Source of the DNA: Paenibacillus sp. N3.4
GTDB taxonomy: Bacteria; Bacillota; Bacilli; Paenibacillales; NBRC-103111
DNA length: 64,000 nucleotides
Assembly (NCBI RefSeq): GCF_008017805.1
Contig: NZ_VRTT01000021.1
Span: 40,910 to 104,909 of the forward strand
Direction of reading: 5' to 3'
This document shows positions 57,697 through 64,000 of this stretch, piece by piece. The translations under genes and the position numbers were made by a program. The first letter of the stretch is position 1; each line of letters begins with the position of its first letter. Below the pieces are notes generated by a model. The model had not been told where the DNA came from, made no database searches, and saw only the letters and a program-made list of their open reading frames with translations.

Positions 57697-58089
57697 ATGG
57701 TTTGGAGCCAGTGGTCTTTGGATCGTTTCATTATTCTCTTGGTTGGAATCGCCTACTTTCTCTTATGGGTGCAAGTGAGCTTATCGCACTATCGGCAAAA
57801 TTTCCATAACAAGTCCATGTGGGGACCTGTTATTATTGCTCTCATTATCAGCTTCGTTTCCATCGTCAGTACACTGCTTAATAGCCAAGGCTGGCTGCTT
57901 GCCGCACATATTGGCTTCTGGCTTGGACTTATTCAAGGATTGATTGGCTTTATGTATCACATCAAGGGCGTAAGAAAACGCGTCGGTGGGTTGGCATTAC
58001 GAAATTTCCTTACAGGGCCGCCCGTTATGATGCCATTAGTATTCTCAATGATTGGTATCCTCGGACTTACTGCCATCTATGGAGGTTGA
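57697..58089 (+). CDS. Small four-helix membrane protein of the GMC dehydrogenase cluster
   Basis: The 130-residue protein has four hydrophobic segments (about 10-28, 44-64, 70-92 and 108-127). No family is recognised. CAGGAGGT precedes the ATG. It ends 6 bp before the next gene and the three genes form one unit, so it may anchor the dehydrogenase or pass electrons in the membrane. No haem-binding His pattern is evident. Confidence 0.7.
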   Translation: MVWSQWSLDRFIILLVGIAYFLLWVQVSLSHYRQNFHNKSMWGPVIIALIISFVSIVSTLLNSQGWLLAAHIGFWLGLIQGLIGFMYHIKGVRKRVGGLALRNFLTGPPVMMPLVFSMIGILGLTAIYGG

Positions 58090-58095
58090 TATCCC

Positions 58096-58692
58096 ATGAC
58101 AATGAAATCCCACTATCCGTCTTACAACGTTATGGACGAACAAAATGAATGGGACTCCCATACCCAATCCATCGTAAATGCCAGGCTGCATCGCGAATAT
58201 GTTTACCGCTTCCTCATTCCTTTAGAAGCCGAAACATTAAGGGCTTGGTGCTCCCTTTTAGTGGATGACAATCGTGGAAACCTTATTCAATTCGTTTTGT
58301 GTCACATCGACCATACATTGGCAGTAAATAAAGGTGAAGGTCAACGTAAGCTTCAAGATCCCCCAGCTCAAATACTCGTGCGAAAAGGTTTGAAAGCAAT
58401 CGATGAAGCAGGTTGGACAGCGAATACACAACCATTTTTTCAAATGGATCATCAAATGCAGCGTCGTATCATGCAGCAAGTCAGCGAAGGTGCTTATCCC
58501 GCCACAGAAGCCTGGGACGGTATCCCACAAACCACTTTATTTCAAAAGCTGCTAACTCTCACCATAGAAGCTTATTACTCTCATCCTGTGGTTTGGTCAG
58601 AAATAGGCTTTGGTGGACCTGCCTACCCCCGGGGATACGTAAGAACAGAACCGGGACAACTCGATCCCTGGGAGGCAGTGAAGCACTCATGA
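58096..58692 (+). CDS. Gluconate 2-dehydrogenase subunit 3-like protein
   Basis: The 198-residue protein resembles the gluconate 2-dehydrogenase subunit 3 family: WCSLLVDD near the N-terminus and FQKLLTLTIEAYYSHPVVWSEIGFGGPAYPRGY at the C-terminus, given here as two short pieces FQKLLTLTIEAYYSHP and FGGPAYPRGY. It has no Tat signal. The stop overlaps the GMC oxidoreductase start in ATGA. It is likely the small subunit of the dehydrogenase. Confidence 0.75.
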   Translation: MTMKSHYPSYNVMDEQNEWDSHTQSIVNARLHREYVYRFLIPLEAETLRAWCSLLVDDNRGNLIQFVLCHIDHTLAVNKGEGQRKLQDPPAQILVRKGLKAIDEAGWTANTQPFFQMDHQMQRRIMQQVSEGAYPATEAWDGIPQTTLFQKLLTLTIEAYYSHPVVWSEIGFGGPAYPRGYVRTEPGQLDPWEAVKHS

Positions 58693-60254
58693 AGTGGAGG
58701 CACGAGCATGAAGAAGTTGATGTCGTTATTATCGGCGCGGGAGCTGCCGGTGGGGTATTGGCCAAAGAACTCAGTGAAGCAGGTCTGAGCATAGTCCTGC
58801 TGGAGGCTGGTCCATGGCGTGATCCGCAAAAGGACTTCGCTAGTGATGAACTTAGCATGAGAAGCTTGTCTTGGGAGGATACTCGCATCGTGGATGGAGA
58901 AGATCCTTTAACGATGGGATTCCATAATTCAGGTCGAGGTATTGGTGGGGGAACACAACTTTTTGGAGGTGTATTTTTGCGCTTCCACGAATCCGATTTT
59001 AAAACCAAGTCTATTGATAATGTAGGTGATGATTGGCCGATTCATTACAAGGATCTCGAGCCCTACTACCATAAAATAGAGAAAGAAATTGCCGTATCCG
59101 GTCCCAAACATTTTCCCTGGGGGAATTTTCGCGGCCCTTATCCCTATCCGGAAAGAGATCCCCTCAGTCCTAATTCCTACTTATTTCAAAAAGGTTGCGA
59201 AATGCTTGGCATTCAATCAGCCGTAACCCCCCTTGCCATTCTTTCTGCCCCTTTTGATGGGCGTCCGCCATGCATCAATCGCGGATTTTGCAATCAAGGT
59301 TGTATGCCAAATGCAAAATTCAGCACCTTGATCGTTCATATCCCCAAAGCCGTCAAGGCTGGGGCTGAAGTTCTTCCGGACTGCATGGTGACTCAAATTG
59401 AAGTCAATCCTAAAGGGCATGTCACCGGAGTGCTCTTCGTTAATCAGGGTTCCACTTATCGTCAACGGGCTAAGATGGTTATTGTAAGTGCTCATGTTGT
59501 CGAAACACCTCGTTTGCTGCTTCATTCTGCAAATACACAATTTCCGGATGGACTTGCAAACTCCAGTGGATGGGTAGGCCGCGCCATAATGACACATAGC
59601 AGCAATGACGTTTACGCCAAGTTTGATCAAGAAGTACGCCTATACAAGGGCACACCTGTGTTAGCCTCTACGCAGGATTTCTATGAAACTGATTTGCGCA
59701 GAGGCTTTGCGCGTGGCTATACCATCCATGCGCATGGCTCCAGACCTGTAGAAATGGCGCAGGGTGTAAGTAAGTCCAAGGAATCGTATATTTGGGGTTC
59801 AACTCTGAAACAAGTCATGCTTGATTACAATTATTACGGACGCCTTACCATGATTGGGGAGGTTCTGCCGCAGTGGGAAAACCATATATCCTTGTCGAAC
59901 GAAAAGGACGAGTATGGTCTTCCACGAGCCCGTGTCCATTTCAGTTATAGTGAAAATGACCGTAAACTGATTGATCATGCTGTAGATAATATGAAATTGA
60001 TTCTTAAAGCAGCCGGGGGTGAGATTGCTCACACTGTCCCTGATAGCGCGCACTTGATGGGCGGTTGCCGTATGGGCAATCATCCATCTACATCGGTCGT
60101 TAATTCGTATGGACAGAGTCACGACATCCCCAACCTATTCATCTGTGATGCGAGCACCTTTGTTACTTCCAGTGGGGGTAATCCCACCAATACCGTGATG
60201 GCTCTCGCTGCTAGATCAGCTGATTATATTATTGAACAGTTTGCCAGTTCATAA
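58689..60254 (+). CDS. GMC-family FAD oxidoreductase
   Basis: The 521-residue flavoprotein has the FAD motif DVVIIGAGAAGGVLAKELS, GGGTQLFGG, the substrate-domain Cys in CINRGFCNQGC and the C-terminal SAHLMGGCRMG and GGNPTNTVMALAARSAD. The family oxidises sugars, alcohols or polyols; the substrate here is unknown. The start at 58689 is chosen because it overlaps the stop of the preceding gene (ATGA); a longer frame from 58413 only shadows that gene. Confidence 0.9.
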   Translation: MKWRHEHEEVDVVIIGAGAAGGVLAKELSEAGLSIVLLEAGPWRDPQKDFASDELSMRSLSWEDTRIVDGEDPLTMGFHNSGRGIGGGTQLFGGVFLRFHESDFKTKSIDNVGDDWPIHYKDLEPYYHKIEKEIAVSGPKHFPWGNFRGPYPYPERDPLSPNSYLFQKGCEMLGIQSAVTPLAILSAPFDGRPPCINRGFCNQGCMPNAKFSTLIVHIPKAVKAGAEVLPDCMVTQIEVNPKGHVTGVLFVNQGSTYRQRAKMVIVSAHVVETPRLLLHSANTQFPDGLANSSGWVGRAIMTHSSNDVYAKFDQEVRLYKGTPVLASTQDFYETDLRRGFARGYTIHAHGSRPVEMAQGVSKSKESYIWGSTLKQVMLDYNYYGRLTMIGEVLPQWENHISLSNEKDEYGLPRARVHFSYSENDRKLIDHAVDNMKLILKAAGGEIAHTVPDSAHLMGGCRMGNHPSTSVVNSYGQSHDIPNLFICDASTFVTSSGGNPTNTVMALAARSADYIIEQFASS

Positions 60255-60356
60255 TGGACGCAGTATACAATAAAACTGAACCACTTATTTGCTAAGGTCA
60301 CAATCTCTATTCTACAATAGAGGAATACATTTATTTATGAAGGAGAGTGACCTCAC

Positions 60357-60659
60357 ATAGCTATCGCAGAATTTACCATTATCCCCATAGGCACAGAAAC
60401 TACAAGCCTCAGTGGGTATGTAGCTGATCTCCACAAAGAGCTAGAGAAACATACAGACATTACCTTTCAGATGACAGCTATGGGTACCATCCTTGAAGGC
60501 TCCTTGGACCGACTATTTGAAGTCATCCAAGCTGTTCATGAAGTACCGTTCCTAAATGGCGCCCAAAGAGTTAGCACGTCCATAAAAATCGATGATCGCC
60601 GAGACAAATCAGCTTCCATATCTCAAAAAATGCAATCCGTTGCAGACAGGTTAAAATAA
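60357..60659 (+). CDS. MTH1187-family thiamine-binding protein with ATA at the start position
   Basis: The 100-residue protein is of the MTH1187/YqgV type (AIAEFTIIPIGTETTSLSGY at the start, MGTILEGSLDRLFEVIQAVH inside). Family members bind thiamine-like ligands as tetramers. AAGGAGAG lies at correct distance from ATA at 60357, where ATG is expected, and a TGA stop lies just upstream at 60348. No other start precedes the conserved N-terminus, so it may use AUA poorly, or the base is an error or a mutation. Confidence 0.75.
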   Translation: MAIAEFTIIPIGTETTSLSGYVADLHKELEKHTDITFQMTAMGTILEGSLDRLFEVIQAVHEVPFLNGAQRVSTSIKIDDRRDKSASISQKMQSVADRLK

Positions 60660-60682
60660 AATAGAGCATAAAATAAACAAAT

Positions 60683-60717
60683 AAGCAGCCCGTTCCTCCT
60701 CAAAGGACGAGCTGCTT
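60683..60717 (+). terminator. Terminator of the MTH1187-family gene
   Basis: AAGCAGC...GTTCCTCC pairs with AGGACGAGCTGCTT with small bulges, followed by TTTTA. Confidence 0.65.
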
Positions 60718-60719
60718 TT

Positions 60720-60922
60720 ACTTTGCCAACGTGACCATTCGCTTCAAACCATTCTTCCAGATCGTGAACGGTTTTTTCTCTCGCTCCCCGATACAACAGC
60801 CTCTCAATACTTACGCATGCTTTAGGGTAATATGTACAATACGGAATACATCTCAAACGGCAATGGCCTTTTTTATTAAGCAGCCGATTATGGAATACGA
60901 CAAAGCGCGATAAATCAGACAC
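60720..60922 (-). CDS. Possible small Cys-rich protein
   Basis: A minus-strand frame from GTG 60922 codes for a patterned sequence with CRLRCIPYCTYYPKAC and REKTVHDLEEWFEANGHVG. It looks like a real protein, but the frame runs on through the terminator stem to 60623. Only the part given is thought meaningful, and the original stop may be lost. No family is recognised. Confidence 0.35.
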
Positions 60923-61032
60923 CCCACAACATCTACCGAATAAGCTAGAAATAATATTTATATCTTAGATGAAATGGAGGATCATTTGAATTCTTAATCA
61001 AAGCATTATTTATAAGAACTCATGGTACAAAT
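60923..61032. other. Short intergenic stretch before the CotS-like remnant
   Basis: The frame of the next gene is open back to a TGA at 60970 without ATG, so it may include decayed coding sequence for the missing N-terminus. Confidence 0.3.
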
Positions 61033-61889
61033 TTGACCAAAGACCAGCAATGCAGGAGGGTATCTTCATACATTCAAAAATTAAAAAATAGTCGATATGC
61101 CAATTGTCCCGTTTGGCTTACTACGGTATCCGGACAGTTGTTGACATTCAAAAATGGAAAAGCATACTATATGACGGAATGGATTAAGGGACGCAGCTTA
61201 CAAAATGATGACCAAGATTATAAAGCTCTGGGTAGGGCATTGGCACATCTTCATACTTGTTGTAAAGACCTCCCTCCTGCCCATTCATCTACTACATTAA
61301 GAAAAGCGAAAATTTTCAAAGCTCAAGAACGTCTTTTTAGGTTGCATTTAACTCATAAAAAAACATTGCCCATAGATGGTTTCGAAGAAATAAGGATAAA
61401 TGCAAAAACTTAGCTGTTGAAGCATAGAATATCATGGAGAACGCTGAGGTACATCAAGTGTTTTCAGAGGAAATGAAACAACCCGCTTTCATTCATGGTG
61501 ATGTAACAATCCCCAATATAGTTATAAACTCAGATAACCTATATCTCGTTGATTGGGATGGCTTAACTATAGGATCGAGATATAACGAAATTGCTAAAGC
61601 ACTATTGAACACGTCCTTTTTTAATCCGGATCATATCAAAGAAACACTACAGGGTTATGAAGAGATACAATCGTTCAACTCGGCTGAAAGGCTTTTGATA
61701 AGCGCTTTATTCCGATTGCCGAGAGAAGCATGGAGTGCAGCCCGGAACATAGCATATGGAAGAGGGCCTCGTGATATTCGCATACTTGAACGAACATGGG
61801 ATGAACGTTTAAAAGCCATTCGTTGGTTAGATAATTGGGCGCTCCAGTTACCGAATGTCAAAGAAGACATTTTGGATATAAACAAATAA
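61033..61889 (+). pseudogene. CotS-like spore coat kinase-fold protein, broken
   Basis: Two frames give a CotS-type aminoglycoside phosphotransferase fold: AYYMTEWIKGRSLQ and GRALAHLHTCC in the first (61033-61413), FIHGDVTIPNIVI (catalytic loop) and LYLVDWDGLTIG (metal-binding Asp) in the second (61434-61889). A TAG at 61411 ends the first, a further in-frame TAG at 61425 precedes the second, and the N-terminal ~60 residues are missing, so this copy is decayed. CotS proteins are parts of the spore coat. An intact relative follows. Confidence 0.75.
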
Positions 61890-61914
61890 AAATAATATAA
61901 ACTAGGTGATATAA

Positions 61915-62817
61915 ATGTCCCTATGGTCTGATATTGAAAAAGGATATGGAATAACAATTTTAAAAAAGAAAAAAGTTCGCGACGTTTATCAGTTGTCTAC
62001 ACGTAATCATGGCGTATTGTGTCTGAAAAGCTACCCTATTCCCGAAGCGGAAACCCGCTTTATTGCGCATGTCTTTACACATATTTCTGAAAATAACTTC
62101 AATTATGGTCCGAAAACTTTATTGACAATCAACCAAGCACCTGGGATTACTAGAAATGAAGTTCATTACATGATTACCAATTGGGTTATTGGAACGAGAC
62201 CCCATTTTCACAAAAAAAATATATTCAAAAAAGCGATTCGTACTCTTGCTAAATTTCATTCTGCTGCCCAGGGAATTCCTTCGGATCTTATTCCTGAGGC
62301 AAGGATAAGATACAACGGACTTAGGGAGCGAATCACCTCTTATAGAAAGATATTAAGCGATAACCCCAAGATGCAGCATCTCCTTTATGCTTGCGATGAA
62401 GCACTGGATCGTTTGGACAGTCCAACAGTCATAAAAGCCATTGCACAGGAACAAACCGTATCCGCTTTCGTGCACGGGGACTTTAATTATCCGAATCTTG
62501 TTCTCGATACGTCGGGTTCCATTCATATGATTGATTTCGACAATACGTCATTGAATGTACGAATGCAGGACCTTGCTCATATTTTGCATCGTAATTTCCC
62601 CTGGCAAGGTAAAGAAACTCTAAGTTGGATCAATTATTACGAAAGAAAACGATCTTTAAGTGTGGAAGACAGGCACTTACTGTACACATTGCTGCTTCTG
62701 CCATATCCTGTTATTAGGGCGCTGCAGCAACAAAAAAGAAATCAACACCTCAACATCCTTCTTCCTACCACAAAACAAGTTAAGAATTATAAAGAGCAGC
62801 TTAAGAAGCTGTTATGA
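61915..62817 (+). CDS. CotS-like spore coat protein (APH kinase fold)
   Basis: The 300-residue protein has the kinase-like fold with a basic N-terminus, catalytic loop FVHGDFNYPNLVL and DFG-like MIDFDNTSLN. The family is normally 320-360 residues. CotS/CotI-type proteins lie in the spore coat; kinase activity on coat proteins has been shown for some members. AGGTGAT precedes the ATG. It lies 25 bp after the broken paralogue. Confidence 0.83.
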   Translation: MSLWSDIEKGYGITILKKKKVRDVYQLSTRNHGVLCLKSYPIPEAETRFIAHVFTHISENNFNYGPKTLLTINQAPGITRNEVHYMITNWVIGTRPHFHKKNIFKKAIRTLAKFHSAAQGIPSDLIPEARIRYNGLRERITSYRKILSDNPKMQHLLYACDEALDRLDSPTVIKAIAQEQTVSAFVHGDFNYPNLVLDTSGSIHMIDFDNTSLNVRMQDLAHILHRNFPWQGKETLSWINYYERKRSLSVEDRHLLYTLLLLPYPVIRALQQQKRNQHLNILLPTTKQVKNYKEQLKKLL

Positions 62818-62991
62818 GATGCGAAAAGTTATGGACCTTACAATAGTGCAAAAGAATGCGGCTAACCTAAAGACCCCGTACCTATCCGGCACTGGGTTAA
62901 TTTGTACAAATACTATATATTCGTTTTGCAGTAGTCTCCCGATAGGAAACATTTTCTTAAATAATTGCTGACATTCCGCTGTGGAAATCAT
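62812..62991 (-). CDS. Possible small ORF
   Basis: A 59-codon frame starting MISTAECQQLFKKMF has AAGGAG just before the ATG but at only two bases distance. It overlaps the CotS-like stop by 6 bp. No family is recognised. It may be spurious. Confidence 0.22.
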   Translation of the reverse strand: MISTAECQQLFKKMFPIGRLLQNEYIVFVQINPVPDRYGVFRLAAFFCTIVRSITFRIS

Positions 62992-63015
62992 TTCTCCTTC
63001 TTTATAAAACAAAAA

Positions 63016-63032
63016 AAGACCTCTAAGGTCTT
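63016..63032 (-). terminator. Terminator of the tRNA cluster
   Basis: On the minus strand AAGACCT/AGGTCTT with a 3-nt loop, followed by T-rich TTTTTTG. Confidence 0.85.
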
Positions 63033-63049
63033 GTGTCTGTAATAAAAAG

Positions 63050-63122
63050 TGAGCCATGTAGGATTCGAACCTACGACACCCTGATTAAAAGTCAGGTGCT
63101 CTACCAGCTGAGCTAATGGCTC
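63050..63122 (-). tRNA. tRNA-Lys (TTT)
   Basis: Acceptor GAGCCAT/ATGGCTC, anticodon loop CTTTTAA with anticodon TTT. CCA is not encoded. Last gene of the leftward cluster. Confidence 0.95.
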
Positions 63123-63132
63123 TTATGAAAGA

Positions 63133-63214
63133 TGGAGGCTGATGGATTCGAACCACCGAACTCGGAGAGAGCAGATTTACAGTCTGCCGTGTTTAGCCAC
63201 TTCACTAAGCCTCC
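63133..63214 (-). tRNA. tRNA-Tyr (GTA)
   Basis: Acceptor GGAGGCT/AGCCTCC, anticodon loop CTGTAAA with anticodon GTA, long variable arm as expected for bacterial tRNA-Tyr. Confidence 0.95.
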
Positions 63215-63258
63215 AGATAAGAGATATCTGATCTGCATAGACAGATCAACCATCTCAA

Positions 63259-63331
<73 letters not shown>

Positions 63332-63379
63332 TTATGTAGATAACTAAAGTTTACCCAAATTTGCAAAAAAAATAATAGA

Positions 63380-63456
63380 TGGCGGAGCTGACGGGATTCG
63401 AACCCGCGGTCTCCTGCGTGACAGGCAGGCATGTTAGGCCACTACACCACAGCTCC
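63380..63456 (-). tRNA. tRNA-Asp (GTC)
   Basis: Acceptor GGAGCTG/CAGCTCC with encoded CCA, anticodon loop CTGTCAC with anticodon GTC. Confidence 0.95.
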
Positions 63457-63468
63457 GTGTTCTATTAG

Positions 63469-63544
<76 letters not shown>

Positions 63545-63557
63545 AAAAGAATAAAGA

Positions 63558-63633
63558 TGGTGGAGGCTGACGGGATCGAACCGCCGACCCTCTGCTTGTA
63601 AGGCAGATGCTCTCCCAGCTGAGCTAAGCCTCC
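63558..63633 (-). tRNA. tRNA-Val (TAC)
   Basis: Acceptor GGAGGCT/AGCCTCC with encoded CCA, anticodon loop CTTACAA with anticodon TAC. Confidence 0.95.
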
Positions 63634-63650
63634 ATCTGGGTTTGGTTTTA

Positions 63651-63727
63651 TGGTAGCGGCAGAGGGGCTCGAACCCCCGACCTTACGGGTATGAACCGTA
63701 CGCTCTAGCCAGCTGAGCTACGCCGCC
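63651..63727 (-). tRNA. tRNA-Met (CAT), elongator type
   Basis: Acceptor GGCGGCG paired with the 3' side before the encoded ACCA, anticodon loop TTCATAC with anticodon CAT. The paired first acceptor base speaks for the elongator form. Confidence 0.9.
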
Positions 63728-63754
63728 ACATAAAAGGTGTATATAGTTGGAAAC

Positions 63755-63846
63755 TGGCGGAGAGAGAGGGATTCGAACCCTCGCACCACTTACGCAGTCT
63801 AACCCCTTAGCAGAGGGTCCCCTTATAGCCACTTGGGTATCTCTCC
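63755..63846 (-). tRNA. tRNA-Ser (GCT)
   Basis: Acceptor GGAGAGA/TCTCTCC with encoded CCA, anticodon GCT in CTGCTAA, long variable arm. First gene of the leftward cluster. Confidence 0.95.
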
Positions 63847-64000
63847 AAGCTATAATACACAGTACAGGAAATATTATTCCCTGAAAACTAGATACGAAAC
63901 ATTGCGTAAAGTTAGATTTGCTTAGGTTTGTTCTTGGGCCCCAATCAAGTATTCGGAATTTGCTACAAAGCTTATCTTCACTTGGTTGGGATTGTTTGGT
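63847..64000. other. Spacer resembling rrn-associated DNA
   Basis: CTGAAAACTAGATACGAAAC (about 63881-63900) resembles the boxA-containing spacers beside rRNA genes in Bacillales. An rRNA operon probably lies just outside the window. No rRNA sequence itself is visible, and the direction cannot be decided. Confidence 0.4.

Noticed and set aside
58413..58688. N-terminal extension of the GMC oxidoreductase frame
   Set aside because: This part lies in another frame of the subunit 3-like gene. The family N-terminus begins at the ATG overlapping that gene's stop.

Overview
The window is a low-to-medium GC Firmicutes chromosome segment. It is most like Paenibacillus or a close relative in Bacillales. 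The reasons are strong AGGAGG-type ribosome binding sites, the B. subtilis-like blocks cggR-gap-pgk-tpiA-gpmI-eno-secG-yvaK-rnr-smpB-ssrA and hprK-lgt-ppaX-yvoF-hisZGDBHAFI, the block trxB-rapZ-yvcK-whiA-crh, CotS-type spore coat kinases, CtsR and CggR operators, and a tmRNA tag ending ALAA. Species cannot be fixed from sequence alone.

Layout. 1-2.0 kb (minus strand): two carbon-nitrogen hydrolase family genes, the first cut by the window edge and the second frameshifted. 2.0-3.8 kb: decayed DNA with a broken MerR/RacA-like HTH gene, a 17-bp inverted repeat and an IS110 transposase remnant. 3.8-9.8 kb: a cold-adaptation neighbourhood (desR, desK, des, two cold-shock protein genes, ydjO, an HU gene) interrupted by a tyrosine recombinase with repeated motifs at its start. 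9.8-12.7 kb: accessory DNA with a broken IS21 istA, an interrupted sigma-like gene and a duplicated tmRNA 3' end. 12.7-17.9 kb: the trans-translation and RNA-decay block (ssrA, smpB, rnr with a very long basic tail), a frameshifted carboxylesterase and secG. 18-25.9 kb: an M50 peptidase gene and the glycolytic operon with its CggR operator and promoter. 26-26.9 kb: tRNA-Arg and clpP under a CtsR box. 27-33.6 kb: a sugar ABC transporter without its own ATPase, plus a YesM/YesN-type two-component pair. 33.7-35.5 kb: a large secreted stalk/PKD-type protein. 35.7-44 kb: HPr/Crh-like gene, whiA, yvcK, rapZ, glucokinase, trxB, a TPR protein and prs. 44-51.6 kb: a his operon extended by hisJ. 51.8-54.9 kb: yvoF-like acyltransferase, ppaX, lgt, hprK. 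55-57.5 kb: msmX and a PucR-type regulator. 57.7-62.8 kb: a membrane protein/GMC dehydrogenase triad, an MTH1187-family protein and two CotS-like genes. 63-63.85 kb: eight tRNA genes, then spacer that resembles rrn-associated DNA.

How the genes connect. Carbon control is dense here: CggR, HprK, an HPr/Crh homologue, PpaX, YvcK, RapZ, GlcK and the shared ATPase MsmX, which probably powers the ABC importer at 27-30 kb. SmpB, tmRNA and RNase R form a ribosome-rescue unit. Prs makes PRPP, the HisG substrate, right beside the his genes. Lgt would lipidate the sugar-binding lipoprotein.

Caution. At least six otherwise well-conserved genes (GNAT-nitrilase, carboxylesterase, sugar-binding protein, hisJ, hisH, hisD) are each broken by one single-base indel, several of them in short homopolymers. 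This pattern suggests residual sequencing errors at least as much as real pseudogenes.
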